Positions 8,561-16,216 of a DNA stretch of 31,792 nt are shown one piece after another. This stretch comes from an uncultured Collinsella sp. (GTDB lineage: Bacteria; Actinomycetota; Coriobacteriia; Coriobacteriales; Coriobacteriaceae). A model generated the notes under the pieces. The model was not told where the DNA came from. It did no database searches and saw only the letters and a program-made list of their open reading frames with translations. A program made the translations under genes and the position numbers. The stretch lies in contig CAADUS010000080.1 in the NCBI GenBank assembly GCA_900752275.1, positions 1 through 31,792 on the forward strand, given 5' to 3'. Within the stretch, counting starts at the first letter, position 1; every line of letters starts with the position of its first letter.

Positions 8561-8847
8561 TCACCGCCTCCGAACATGGATCTGAGGCGGTTGTGCTTGC
8601 GCTCGCTCGCATGGGCGTGCGGAGTCGCCGTGGTAACCACGAAGCCGTTTGCGAGCTTGCCCTTGAACTTGCGGACTATGTAGCCGGCACCCTCGCCGGG
8701 GTGCCGGGAGAAGGACGAGTTGCACGATGCCGCTGCGGCGTCTGCCTTCTTCTTAAGAAGCGTTTGCACCGCGCCTGAGTTCATAACCTCGGCATAGCCG
8801 CCGCGCTTCCAGCCCTTCCACTCGAACTTCACCTTGCACTTAGCCAT
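8557..8847 (-). CDS. HK97 gp10-like neck/tail completion protein
   Basis: This basic 96-aa protein begins MAKCKVKFEWKGWKRGGYAEVMNSGAVQTLLKKKADAAA and carries the late 'GFVVTTATPHAHASERKHNRLRSMF' segment. Such 'T.TPHA' endings occur in HK97 gp10-family and related minor structural proteins, which lie between head closure and tail terminator in many siphoviruses. It overlaps its neighbours on both sides (4 and 8 bases). Assignment is by gene order and general resemblance. Confidence 0.6.
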   Translation of the reverse strand: MAKCKVKFEWKGWKRGGYAEVMNSGAVQTLLKKKADAAAASCNSSFSRHPGEGAGYIVRKFKGKLANGFVVTTATPHAHASERKHNRLRSMFGGGE

Positions 8848-9178
8848 CGGTGCGCCCCACTTCCACGGTGAGGTTCCAATCGCCTGGGGTGTTTTCCGGG
8901 TCGTAGCGCTGCGGGTCGCCTATGACGCGGTACTCGGTGCCTCGAACGTTCACGCGGCACCCCTTGAGCGATGCGGTGAAGCTCTTGGGGAAACACAGCG
9001 TGTAGGCGACCTCAGTGCCATCGGGGCGCGATGCGTCGAGTTCCGACGTGGCCCCCGGGCACACGACCACGCCCTCTATGGCGGTGTTCACGCTGCCGCG
9101 CTCGATAGGCTCGCCGAGCGAATCGAAGTCGACCACTGGTGTTGTGACCGTCACCGATTCGGTGCTTATGAGTCCCAT
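8840..9178 (-). CDS. Head closure (stopper)-like protein
   Basis: This 112-aa beta-rich protein begins MGLISTESVTVTTPVVDFDSLGEPIERGSVNTAIEGVVVCPGATSEL and ends WNLTVEVGRTDG. The segment 'GCRVNVRGTEYRVIGDPQRYDPENTPGDWNL' matches the usual pattern of small phage head-tail joining proteins, in which a beta barrel stops DNA leakage below the connector. It overlaps the upstream connector gene by 13 bases. The role is inferred from gene order and the barrel-like sequence. Confidence 0.6.
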   Translation of the reverse strand: MGLISTESVTVTTPVVDFDSLGEPIERGSVNTAIEGVVVCPGATSELDASRPDGTEVAYTLCFPKSFTASLKGCRVNVRGTEYRVIGDPQRYDPENTPGDWNLTVEVGRTDG

Positions 9179-9564
9179 TCGGCATCACTCCCAACCGGTT
9201 GGAGCGCCCCGATGCGCTGGTCGAGCAGCCCGAGGCGCTTCAGCTCCGTCTTTCCCAGGTACATTTCGCCGAGGGCAGACCCGTACGACACGCTGGCCGT
9301 GTAGCCGCCTGCGCCCTGGCTGTACTGCATGGCACCCGCCAGAGCTGCTGGCGCAGACAAGACCCTGTTGACCACGAGGCAGCACACCGCTGCGGCAGAT
9401 CGGTCGAAGGCGGCTACCTTGCCGCGCTCGTAGTCGCCCACGTTTGATTCGTAAGCGCTCATGAGCAGGTCTGACGCGTCTGAGAGCAGGGTCGCGGCGC
9501 GTGCCTCGTCAGTCGGGTCGCCGTACCTCGCCCTATAGTCTTCGATGGTCGCTAGCGGCTCCAT
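9166..9564 (-). CDS. Head-tail connector (adaptor) protein
   Basis: I start this 132-aa protein at the ATG at 9564 (MEPLATIEDYRARYGDPTDEARAATLLSDASDLLMSAY), which has a GAGGAG site; a 20-residue upstream extension is Arg/Pro-rich and lies in the intergenic region. The N-terminal 'DYRARYGD..DEARAATLLSDASDLL' and the following helices match the all-helical gp6/gp15 adaptor pattern, which docks under the portal. The C-terminal tail (SYGSALGEMYLGKTELKRLGLLD) is also typical. It is the first of four consecutive connector genes after the capsid gene. Confidence 0.75.
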   Translation of the reverse strand: MEPLATIEDYRARYGDPTDEARAATLLSDASDLLMSAYESNVGDYERGKVAAFDRSAAAVCCLVVNRVLSAPAALAGAMQYSQGAGGYTASVSYGSALGEMYLGKTELKRLGLLDQRIGALQPVGSDAEWDS

Positions 9565-9568
9565 GCGC

Positions 9569-9850
9569 CTACTCCTCGCTGGCAGGCTCTTCGGCCTTGC
9601 CGGAGTCAACCGGCTTCGCGGCATTCTCGCCGGCCTTCTGCTCGGATGCCTCGGAGGTCGCGGCCATCATGCCAGCGTCGACGAGGCACTTGACCACCTT
9701 GGCGATGGTCGGGTTCGCACCAGGGTTTGCGGCCCGTTTGGAGATGCCGACAGGCTCGCCGTCGGCGGTCACGAAGCAGACGTGCTGCGGGAGGATCGGG
9801 GATGCCTTGGATGCGTCCTCGACGATGAACTTCTGCACAAGGTTCGCCAT
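9569..9850 (-). CDS. Small capsid-associated protein, unassigned
   Basis: This 93-aa protein has an ATG with a GGGGCGG site 12 bases after the major capsid gene. Residues 1-45 read MANLVQKFIVEDASKASPILPQHVCFVTADGEPVGI, a compact beta-rich stretch. Residues 46-65 look helical, and the last 25 residues are disordered and acidic (SEQKAGENAAKPVDSGKAEEPASEE). Its place between capsid and adaptor is where siphoviruses often encode head decoration or fibre proteins. I infer a head-surface role but cannot name a family. Confidence 0.55.
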   Translation of the reverse strand: MANLVQKFIVEDASKASPILPQHVCFVTADGEPVGISKRAANPGANPTIAKVVKCLVDAGMMAATSEASEQKAGENAAKPVDSGKAEEPASEE

Positions 9851-9862
9851 GGTTACCGCCCC

Positions 9863-10741
9863 CTAGGCCGTCTTCAGGATGGCGAAGGCCTTGGGGTCGA
9901 GAACCGCGTAGGCAAGGACTGTCTCGGTGCGGTACGCGACCTGGTTGTATCCCTTCAGGTCCTGACCGGTGTTGTCGGGGTCGCCGTACTCGATGATCTC
10001 GGAGGTCATGTCGCGCACCATGCCCCACTTGATGGTGGAGAAGTCGCCCATGATGCCCGCCACCTTCGGGTCGATCTTGCAGCGGCGACCGTTGACGGTG
10101 CCGGAGGTCGCGGCGGGGATGCCGTCGATGTTGCCGACGTTGAGGGACAGCGGGATCTCCGGGTAGAGGCGCTGGCCGGTGGCGGGAATGCGCAGCTTGC
10201 GGAGGTCTGCGGCGAACTTGCGGGAGAGCGCGAAACCGTTGATGTCGTAGTCGATAAGCGCGTCGGCCAGCGCGTCGATGTCGTCGACTGCGGATGCCGA
10301 AGCGGTTACGGCGTTGGCCCCTGCGGTGAGCGCGGTGTAGCCATCGAGCGCGGTGCCCGTCTTGGGGGACACGGCGTGGTAGACCACGTAGTCGAGCGCT
10401 CGGCCGATCGCGGCGGTCTGGTCGGCGATGATGTTGGTCACGATCTCAAGCTGGTTGTCCTCGTCGGCCCAGCGCAGCTCGTCGGAGACGCGTGTGGTCG
10501 TGACTACCTTCACGCGCTTTGCGACGATCGGCGTGGTGGAGACCTCGGAACCGCTCTTCTTCGCGCCCTCCGCAACTACCTCGGCCTCGGTTGTCGGGTT
10601 GAACACGATGTAGGTGGTGTCGGAGAACGTCTGCGGGGTGCTGGGGGACAGCGCCGCGATGGTGGAGGTGTCCTTTGCCTTGTTGATGATGGAGGTCACT
10701 ACCTTGTGCGGGAGCTTGACCTTGCTGGTGTCGTTAGCCAT
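9863..10741 (-). CDS. Major capsid protein, HK97-fold type
   Basis: This 292-aa protein starts at an ATG with a clear AAGGAG site. It follows the scaffold gene and precedes the connectors. The N-terminal 'LPHKVVTSIINKAKDTSTIAALSPSTPQTFSDTTYIVFNPTTEAEVVAEGAKKSGSE' is the N-arm/E-loop region of HK97-type capsids, with the familiar 'EAEVVAEGAKKS' motif. 'TTTRVSDELRWADEDNQLEIVTNIIADQTAAIGRALDYVVYH' matches the spine helix. The late 'DLKGYNQVAYRTETVLAYAVLDPKAFAIL' matches the C-terminal P-domain strand. At about 290 residues it is a normal size for a capsid protein assembled with a separate scaffold. No protease gene is seen, so the scaffold probably exits or is cut by an unknown protease. Confidence 0.93.
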   Translation of the reverse strand: MANDTSKVKLPHKVVTSIINKAKDTSTIAALSPSTPQTFSDTTYIVFNPTTEAEVVAEGAKKSGSEVSTTPIVAKRVKVVTTTRVSDELRWADEDNQLEIVTNIIADQTAAIGRALDYVVYHAVSPKTGTALDGYTALTAGANAVTASASAVDDIDALADALIDYDINGFALSRKFAADLRKLRIPATGQRLYPEIPLSLNVGNIDGIPAATSGTVNGRRCKIDPKVAGIMGDFSTIKWGMVRDMTSEIIEYGDPDNTGQDLKGYNQVAYRTETVLAYAVLDPKAFAILKTA

Positions 10742-10760
10742 TTCGGCTCCTTACTTGTCT

Positions 10761-11237
10761 CTAGTTGTTACCGAGGAGCTGGCGCGTGAAGTCGCGCAGC
10801 TCAGATTTGTCGCCGTCGCTCGACTTCGGGAAGCTTCCTGGCTTCTCGACCTTGGGCGCGGGCGGCTTTTTGAACGCGGCGAGCATGTCGTCTGCCCACT
10901 TGGACATGCTTTCCTCGTCGTCGCCGACGATCAGGCTCGCCGGCACGCCCTTCTCCTGCGCGATCTTGGCCGCGATCTTCGACCGCTTCTCTTCCTTCTC
11001 CTTGTCGTCGAGCCTCTTCTTGAGGTCGGCGATCTGGTCTTCGGCGGTCTTGTTCGCGTTGTTGGCCTCCTCAAGCGCCGCTGCTGCGGTTCTGTTGGCC
11101 TTCGCCTTCTTCTCCCACTCGCGCGAGTGCTTCTTCTCGGCCTCGTACAGCGCCTTGTAGTCGACGGGCGGCTCCTGGTTGGCGCCATCTCCGCCTTCTG
11201 CTCCCGGCACTTGTATGGGTTCGTTTGCTTCTGCCAT
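10761..11237 (-). CDS. Capsid scaffolding protein
   Basis: This 158-aa, highly charged protein has an ATG preceded by GGAAAGGA. Residues 1-25 are disordered (MAEANEPIQVPGAEGGDGANQEPP). Residues about 27-95 form a long coiled coil (YEAEKKHSREWEKKAKANRTAAAALEEANNANKTAEDQIADLKKRLDDKEKEEKRS). A helical domain with 'EKGVPASLIVGDDEESMSKWADDMLAAFK' and a basic/polar tail follow. This is the DUF4355-type scaffold layout, in which the C-terminus contacts the capsid protein. It lies directly upstream of the capsid gene. Confidence 0.85.
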   Translation of the reverse strand: MAEANEPIQVPGAEGGDGANQEPPVDYKALYEAEKKHSREWEKKAKANRTAAAALEEANNANKTAEDQIADLKKRLDDKEKEEKRSKIAAKIAQEKGVPASLIVGDDEESMSKWADDMLAAFKKPPAPKVEKPGSFPKSSDGDKSELRDFTRQLLGNN

Positions 11238-11252
11238 GTCGCGTCCTTTCCC

Positions 11253-11318
11253 GTGCCGTGCGGCACGCCTGAGCTGCCGTGCGGCTGCTCAACGGTCATC
11301 AGTTGGGCCGTGCGGCCC
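11253..11318 (-). promoter_or_regulatory. Three same-loop hairpins in the scaffold/capsid leader
   Basis: The sequence GCCGTGCGGC occurs three times (11255-11264, 11276-11285, 11307-11316) in the 5' leader of the scaffold-capsid operon. In mRNA sense each forms GCC-GCAC-GGC with the same four-base loop. The flanks differ yet remain pairable: GTGCC/GGCAC, then GAGC/GCTC around a T-T mismatch, then GGGCC/GGCCC. This suggests selection for three RNA hairpins or protein-binding sites near the ribosome-binding site. A regulatory role is inferred. Confidence 0.55.
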
Positions 11319-11356
11319 GTCCGCGACAGTTTCTTATGAGCGTGAGATTCGGCATG

Positions 11357-11379
11357 AAAAAGGCCACCCGTAGGTGGCC
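11357..11379 (-). terminator. Rho-independent terminator after the MuF-toxin gene
   Basis: On the minus strand GGCCACC (11379-11373), a TACG loop, GGTGGCC (11368-11362) and TTTTT (11361-11357) form a perfect 7-bp stem with a U tract. It lies 77 bases past the MuF-type gene and 120 bases before the scaffold gene. It probably attenuates rather than ends late transcription, since the structural genes continue downstream. Confidence 0.75.
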
Positions 11380-11408
11380 CTTGCTGTTTTTTGCGGTTAT
11401 AATCTGGT

Positions 11409-11458
11409 TAGCCAGCGGGTTGTTTGACTCACCTATAGAGACATGCAGCCGCTGGCTA
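11409..11458. repeat. 10-bp inverted repeat over the end of the MuF-toxin gene
   Basis: TAGCCAGCGG (11409-11418) and CCGCTGGCTA (11449-11458) are perfect inverted copies separated by 30 bases. The right arm contains the stop codon of the MuF-type gene. It could be an RNA hairpin at the 3' end of that cistron or a trace of a module-exchange boundary. Confidence 0.55.
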
Positions 11459-12730
11459 TTTCTTTATTCGCAGGAGTTTCCCATCGTGCCCGAGCATCCT
11501 GACCTCGCTGATGTGATAGCGGGCCATGTACTTGCTGATCCACTTTATCGCCTGCTCGTCCGTCACCTTTTCGTTCTCGCTCACGTCGACGACGGTGAGC
11601 TTCACGCCATTCTTGCCGGGTATTGACTTGATGTGAGACTTGAACGTGTTCTCAGACCCAGCTCCGTAGATCGTCTTGATTTCGATACCCGTTGATAAAT
11701 CCGCTCGGCTAATCGTTGTCTTCCCATCGGAGTTCGGTGCTGTCAGATGCGATTCGTCTTCCCAGAACTCCGCCTTATAGCCAAGCGCGTTCAACTTCTC
11801 GGCGGTAATTCTTTCGCCAGGGTCTTTCTTCCAGCGCTTTAGCTTCTCGCCTTTCACGGCGGAGTCCGTAAACTCGATGCCGGAATGTTCTCCCGATGCG
11901 TACCACTTCGGATCGCGCAGTTCGATCTCCTCGACCATGCGCTTGTTCACGTACTTGTCGAAAGCCTTGCCGGCCTTGTTTCCGTGGGCCTTGATGTACG
12001 CCTCTCGCTCCGCGTCGGGCATGGCGTCCCATTCCGCCCACAGCCCGTTGCGACCGCCCAATGTGTCAAGGCACTCGTTGAACCTGTCGTACATGCCGTC
12101 GGGGTCGTAGCCCTTGACCTTTGATCCCTTGCCGAAGCTCGGCACGACGCGGCAGTCGCACTTTGGGTGCGAGTGGCTTGCGGCCTCCTTTGTCTTGTAG
12201 TTGAAGCCGAACGAGGAGAGCATGAGGCAGAAACCGCACGTCTCGCCAGACGGCACGCGTGCGTACCTCGGTTTCGCCGGGTCTTTGGAGACGTTGTGCG
12301 CCACGCACATGTTCGCGGCCTTGCGGATCTCTGCATCGAGGCGGCGAACGCACGCGGCCACGAACATGTCGGTGGCTCCCTGCTTCACCACGCTTACCAT
12401 GAACGCCTTCACCGAGCCGTACGTCGCCTGGGGGTCGCGCAGCGACTCGGCGACGGCGGCGTACTTCCCGGGCGCGTCCTGCGCCTTGCGCACGGCGTCA
12501 TAGAACTCGGCGGCGCGGCCAGCCGCAACGGTGTCGGCGTAGTAGCCGCAAGCCGTCTCGATCACCTCGTAGGCCGCCTCTCGCAGCGCCGCTATGTCGC
12601 CGTTCCCGCTCGCCTCCCAGTCGGCAACCAAGCGGGTGAGCGCGTCGCCGGCTTGGCGCTGCGCCATTCCAGATAGCGCGTTGATCTCGTCCGTAAGCTC
12701 GTTAAGCAGGCTGCGAGGTATCTCCGCCAT
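11456..12730 (-). CDS. MuF-type minor capsid protein with C-terminal nuclease toxin-like domain
   Basis: This 424-aa protein overlaps the portal gene by 29 bases. Residues about 1-140 are helical. Residues 155-200 carry the MuF-type signature 'RVPSGETCGFCLMLSSFG...SHPKCDCRVVP', with four cysteines and a histidine that could bind metal. MuF proteins sit on the portal and enter the capsid with the DNA. Residues about 300-424 are not needed for that role and resemble CdiA C-terminal/PD-(D/E)XK toxin nucleases: 'AEKLNALGYKAEFWEDE', then D344, then 'GIEIKTI' with E350 and K352, then 'VVDVSEN' and a final 'VRMLGHDGKLLRIKK'. The DNA for this end is lower in GC (about 45-55% in sampled lines against 68% in the MuF core). 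MuF-toxin fusions are a known prophage class. No immunity gene is evident next door. Confidence 0.8.
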   Translation of the reverse strand: MAEIPRSLLNELTDEINALSGMAQRQAGDALTRLVADWEASGNGDIAALREAAYEVIETACGYYADTVAAGRAAEFYDAVRKAQDAPGKYAAVAESLRDPQATYGSVKAFMVSVVKQGATDMFVAACVRRLDAEIRKAANMCVAHNVSKDPAKPRYARVPSGETCGFCLMLSSFGFNYKTKEAASHSHPKCDCRVVPSFGKGSKVKGYDPDGMYDRFNECLDTLGGRNGLWAEWDAMPDAEREAYIKAHGNKAGKAFDKYVNKRMVEEIELRDPKWYASGEHSGIEFTDSAVKGEKLKRWKKDPGERITAEKLNALGYKAEFWEDESHLTAPNSDGKTTISRADLSTGIEIKTIYGAGSENTFKSHIKSIPGKNGVKLTVVDVSENEKVTDEQAIKWISKYMARYHISEVRMLGHDGKLLRIKK

Positions 12731-14129
12731 CCTCGCCCTCCTTCGGCTCGAACAGCGAGGCCACGGCAGCGCTCGCCTGTGCCTTCTTGTTGTCGCTGTT
12801 GATGCGCTGGATCTGCTCGTCTGTGTAGTCGAGCATTTCGAGCATCACGTCGGAGTTGGCGAGCTTCGGCAGACCCTGCACCTGCTTCAACGCGGCGTCG
12901 GACAGGCTCACGATTGACGGGTAGGCCGGGGACATGAAGCGCGGGTTGAGGTTGTAGCCGGCATCGCGCTCGGTCTCGTAATCCGTGCCGTTCGCCACAG
13001 CGAGCGCCATGTAGGCCACGTTGCGCAAAGCGTTGCCATTCTCGCGGTTGAGGTTCTTCGCATCGATCACGAGCGGTTCGAGCGATGCAGCGATGGCATC
13101 CGAAGAGGATGGGTTGTCGTTGCTCACGCCGAAGAAAGACACCGGAACATTGGTGACCGCCGACATTTGGCATGCTAGCTGGCGCAGGTACTCGGTGAGC
13201 GGCGCCATCTGCAACTGGGCCGACTGCCACACGGTCGGCGAGTCTCCGTCAGGGTCTTTGGTGATCTCGTTGACCGCCCCCATCGACGCGTCGTACTTGT
13301 TCTGCCCGTTGATCATCTTCTTGTATGTGCCGAGCAGCCAGGTCTGCGGCAGCGTCGCGGCCTCAGACGCCACCTCCATGCGGGCGCGTTGGCGTATGGC
13401 GTCGTCTGTGATGCTCATGACCGAACGGCTGATGCGCGAGGAGCCGAACGGTCGCTCAAGCGTGGCATCGTAGGGCATAGGCTCCATGAGACAGCGACCC
13501 ATGCCATGCTCCATGTAGTCGGCCACCCAGTGGCCGCTGCCGCGCGTAAGCACCACCAGCGCGTCTTCTGTGAGCAGGTGCACGACGGTCGGCACGCGCT
13601 CGGTGTCACCTGGCATCTTCTTCGACTCGGCCACAACGAGACCGGCCTTGATGCGCTTCTGCGCGTCATCCCAGATTGCCGCCGCTGCGGTTGCCGGGTA
13701 CGCGGAGATGATTGGCTTGCCGCCGCCGTCCGTGACAGTCCAGAAGCCGCAGCAGTGCTTCAGCTCACCGATAAGGTTCTTGCGGTAGAGAGCTTCGAGC
13801 TGGTTGTCGGCACATATGTCGCGCAGCCGCATGGTAACGGCATCGTCGTCGGCAGTGAAGCCGTTGAACACCGAGCGGTCTGCCAAGGCGTGCACCGCCT
13901 TCTTGGGCCAGTCAACGCGCGGGTTGATCTTCTTTGCGAGGGCTTTCGGCATGGCGATGCCTAGGTCTTTGACGCCGACGTGTCCGAGGTAGTAGTCCTC
14001 CCGCAACATGTTGCGGGATCGGTGGGTGCGCCACGTGTCCATAAGCTCGCGCACGAGCGCCTTGTCCTCGTGTCGCAGGCCTTCCGCCGCCGCGACCTGT
14101 CCGGCCAGTTCCATGTTCACTGCTGCCAT
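12702..14129 (-). CDS. Portal protein (SPP1 gp6-like)
   Basis: This 475-aa protein begins one base into the terminase stop (TGATG overlap). It has the portal layout: an N-terminal helical region with 'HRSRNMLREDYYLGHVGVKDLGIAMPKALAKKINPRVDWPKKAVHALADRSVFNGF', a central clip/wing, and a long helical stem followed by a charged C-terminal tail (FEPKEGEDGGDTSQPA). 'PLTEYLRQLACQMSAVTNVPVSFFGVSNDNPSSSDAIAASLEPLV' is typical of the conserved stem region of this family. Twelve copies should form the DNA entry ring that docks the terminase. The order terminase - portal - MuF is canonical. Confidence 0.92.
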   Translation of the reverse strand: MAAVNMELAGQVAAAEGLRHEDKALVRELMDTWRTHRSRNMLREDYYLGHVGVKDLGIAMPKALAKKINPRVDWPKKAVHALADRSVFNGFTADDDAVTMRLRDICADNQLEALYRKNLIGELKHCCGFWTVTDGGGKPIISAYPATAAAAIWDDAQKRIKAGLVVAESKKMPGDTERVPTVVHLLTEDALVVLTRGSGHWVADYMEHGMGRCLMEPMPYDATLERPFGSSRISRSVMSITDDAIRQRARMEVASEAATLPQTWLLGTYKKMINGQNKYDASMGAVNEITKDPDGDSPTVWQSAQLQMAPLTEYLRQLACQMSAVTNVPVSFFGVSNDNPSSSDAIAASLEPLVIDAKNLNRENGNALRNVAYMALAVANGTDYETERDAGYNLNPRFMSPAYPSIVSLSDAALKQVQGLPKLANSDVMLEMLDYTDEQIQRINSDNKKAQASAAVASLFEPKEGEDGGDTSQPA

Positions 14130-15550
14130 CAGAAGCTTGCCTCCTGTTTACGTCTCGGGTCTCTCTTGGTTGTCCTCGCCGCCCATAGGGCCAGCGATGC
14201 GCTCTCGATCGGCGCTGACGAAGAGTCGGGGCCGTCGCCGAAGCCCCAGCCGTCGCGCCCGATGTCGCGCTTGATCGACTTCGTTGCGGAATCGTCCAAC
14301 GCGGGCGATTCGATGTGGCTCGTCGTCCCGGCGTTGACCTCGTCGGCCAGCATCGTCGCAGCGGCCTGCACGATCGCGGTGCTGCCCATGACGATCGCCG
14401 ACTTCGGCATCCTGCCGTCCAGAAGCCGCTGCTTCAGCGCGTCCGCTCCGCTCTTTCCGTCGATGCAGACGCACGCGATCTCCTCGCGGTTGCGCAGCAG
14501 CATGTCGGATATGCCGACAGTGCCGCCCTCAGCGCCCATGAGGTCGTAAAGCTCGACGTAGGAGCCGGCACCGCGCTCTGCCTTCGCCCAGGACACGGCA
14601 ACGCGCGACCCGTCGGGCGAGAACTTCACGCCGAACGCGAGCTTGCCTTCCTGCATCGGCCCCGCCGCCTCGCACGCCTTCCACTTGGCGCTCGAAAGCG
14701 CGTATGAGTCGGCTCCTCCGATTGGGCTCCACCAGCCAAGGCGCTCACGCGCGAAGACGTCGGGCTGCATCTGCTCGGACTCGCCGCGTACGGCCTCTAT
14801 GTCGAGGATTGTGCCGAGAGACGGGTTGTACTCGAACCATCGCGACTCGTCGTGCACGTCGCCGATCTCTGTAGCGCCCCACTCGATCCATCCCATCTCA
14901 GACCTGCCGTTGTGAACGTCCTCGTGGAGGTCGCGGAACACCGTGCCAACGTTGTCGGGGCCTGGCGGCGTGCCCAGGTAGATTGTCTGCGGGTTGTGCT
15001 TCGACCCTGCCGAGATGGCGGGCAGAGAAGCCGCCTGCTGCTTGGCCGTAAGCTCCTGTGCTTCGTCGTAAATGAGCACGTCGTAGGTCTTGCCTCGCGC
15101 CAGCGAGTCGGTGCGCGTGGTGAAGCGGATAAGGCCGCCGTTCTTGAGCTTGATGGCCTGCTGGCCGTTGGTCTTGCGCACGGCGAGCAGCAGGGCGTTA
15201 AGCTCAGGCTCGTCCTCGTCCTCGAATGGCCTTGAAAGCTCCTGGAACATCTGGTCTGAGGTGTCGCCGTGCTGGCATGTGTACAGAATCTTCTCGCCGT
15301 TGAGGGCGCCGTGGAAGCAGCGGGCGCGAACGTCCCAGCTCTTGCCGTTCTGTCGCGGGATGGATATGCCGATCGAGCGCAGCAGGTACTTGTCGCGTCC
15401 ATCGCGGGCGAGCATGGCGTCGAGCAGGTGCGGCTGCCACGGCAGCGGGTCACCGAAGTACGCGGATGCCAGTTCTGCCGCCATGGGGCCGTCCCCGTCG
15501 AGCCTTTCTGGGATGTTCGCCTCGTATGTCGGGGTCTGCCTCGCCTGCAT
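14129..15550 (-). CDS. terL: Terminase large subunit
   Basis: This 473-aa packaging motor starts at the ATG at 15550, overlapping the small-subunit stop as TGATG; an adjacent GTG is possible. The ATPase domain has a Walker A 'PRQNGKS' near residues 65-71, a Walker B 'LIYDEAQ' near 159-165 and the coupling segment 'TIYLGTPPGPDN'. The nuclease half shows 'FGVKFSPDGSRVAVSWAK' with the expected acidic strand and later 'CVCIDGKSGADALKQRL'. It cuts the concatemer and pumps DNA through the portal. Confidence 0.93.
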   Translation of the reverse strand: MQARQTPTYEANIPERLDGDGPMAAELASAYFGDPLPWQPHLLDAMLARDGRDKYLLRSIGISIPRQNGKSWDVRARCFHGALNGEKILYTCQHGDTSDQMFQELSRPFEDEDEPELNALLLAVRKTNGQQAIKLKNGGLIRFTTRTDSLARGKTYDVLIYDEAQELTAKQQAASLPAISAGSKHNPQTIYLGTPPGPDNVGTVFRDLHEDVHNGRSEMGWIEWGATEIGDVHDESRWFEYNPSLGTILDIEAVRGESEQMQPDVFARERLGWWSPIGGADSYALSSAKWKACEAAGPMQEGKLAFGVKFSPDGSRVAVSWAKAERGAGSYVELYDLMGAEGGTVGISDMLLRNREEIACVCIDGKSGADALKQRLLDGRMPKSAIVMGSTAIVQAAATMLADEVNAGTTSHIESPALDDSATKSIKRDIGRDGWGFGDGPDSSSAPIESASLALWAARTTKRDPRRKQEASF

Positions 15551-15993
15551 CACGCGCCTGCCGCCTTGGCACGCGTCTCGCGGTCGTCGAACATGAGCGT
15601 GAGCAGCTTGCCGTGGGCGCTCGCGGGTCGCGCCTGCTGCACCGTGACGTTGCGGGCCGACTTGGACAGGCCGAGCTGGTCTGACAGCGCTCTGATCTCG
15701 GTGCTGGCCTCCTTCAGCACGGTCAGCGCCGGATTCTTGCGCATCATCTTGAGCCGCTTGCCGCCCTTGCCTCTGATCGGCTTGTATGCGGTGGCGTCGA
15801 GTATTTCGATCTCGTTGCCCCCGATGGCCATGGCCTCGCGTGCCTGGTTCGCCACGGCGTGCCAGTAGCAGAGCAGCGCCAGCGTCGGCGCATCCTCCTG
15901 CGCGAACGTGCGCCTCGCGGTCAGCTGCTCCCAGATGGCGGCTTGCACGGGGTCGCTAGCCACTTCCTGCGGCATCTCGATGTTCTCGGTCAT
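15550..15993 (-). CDS. Terminase small subunit, P27-like
   Basis: This 147-aa protein has a strong GAAGGAGG site. The helical N-terminus 'PVQAAIWEQLTARRTFAQEDAPTLALLCYWHAVANQAREAMAIGG' and central 'GKGGKRLKMMRKNPALTVLKEASTEIRALSDQLGLSKSARN' match P27-type small terminases, especially the 'NPAL.VL.E....IR.L...LGLSPSAR' motif. It recognises the packaging site and regulates the large subunit. The stop codon overlaps the large-subunit start. Confidence 0.88.
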   Translation of the reverse strand: MTENIEMPQEVASDPVQAAIWEQLTARRTFAQEDAPTLALLCYWHAVANQAREAMAIGGNEIEILDATAYKPIRGKGGKRLKMMRKNPALTVLKEASTEIRALSDQLGLSKSARNVTVQQARPASAHGKLLTLMFDDRETRAKAAGA

Positions 15994-16154
15994 GATTCCC
16001 TCCTTCTTCGCGGGGAATCGTAATGGCGGCGTGAGATAGCGAAATCGTTCGGAACGGGCGGGGGGAAATCGGCCCTAGGCGGCCGGAGTGGCCTTCCGAC
16101 CCGGGGGAGGGGCGACCGCCCCGCCTCTTTTCGGCGGCTTCGGCGCTTGGGGCC
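15994..16154. other. GC-rich non-coding gap, candidate cos/packaging region
   Basis: No gene is supported here. The gap lies between the HNH gene and the small terminase, the usual place of cos in HK97-type phages. It holds dense GC-rich short palindromes, including GGGGCGG/CCGCCCC-type pairings near 16100-16130 and CGGCCCTAGGCGGCCGG near 16073-16087. No promoter is clear. The cos assignment is inference from position only. Confidence 0.35.
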
Positions 16155-16190
16155 AAAAGAAAGGGCGCGACCGCCGAAACGACCGCGCCC
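16155..16190 (-). terminator. Terminator downstream of HNH gene
   Basis: On the minus strand GGGCGCG (16190-16184) and CGCGCCC (16169-16163) form a stem around a 14-base loop with further internal pairing, followed by TTTCTTTT. It sits 27 bases after the HNH stop and probably separates the accessory transcript from the terminase operon. Confidence 0.7.
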
Positions 16191-16216
16191 CTATTGGTGC
16201 ATTGCTATGTTTTCCC

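Noticed and set aside
9545..10789. Long plus-strand open frame (414 aa) opposite the capsid genes
   Set aside because: Its translation is Gly/Val/Arg-rich with no recognisable domain and lies antisense to the clear capsid gene; it is a high-GC shadow.
11238..11455. Immunity gene for the MuF-toxin in the gap
   Set aside because: No frame with a start, a ribosome-binding site and plausible sequence is present; the gap holds hairpins and a terminator instead.
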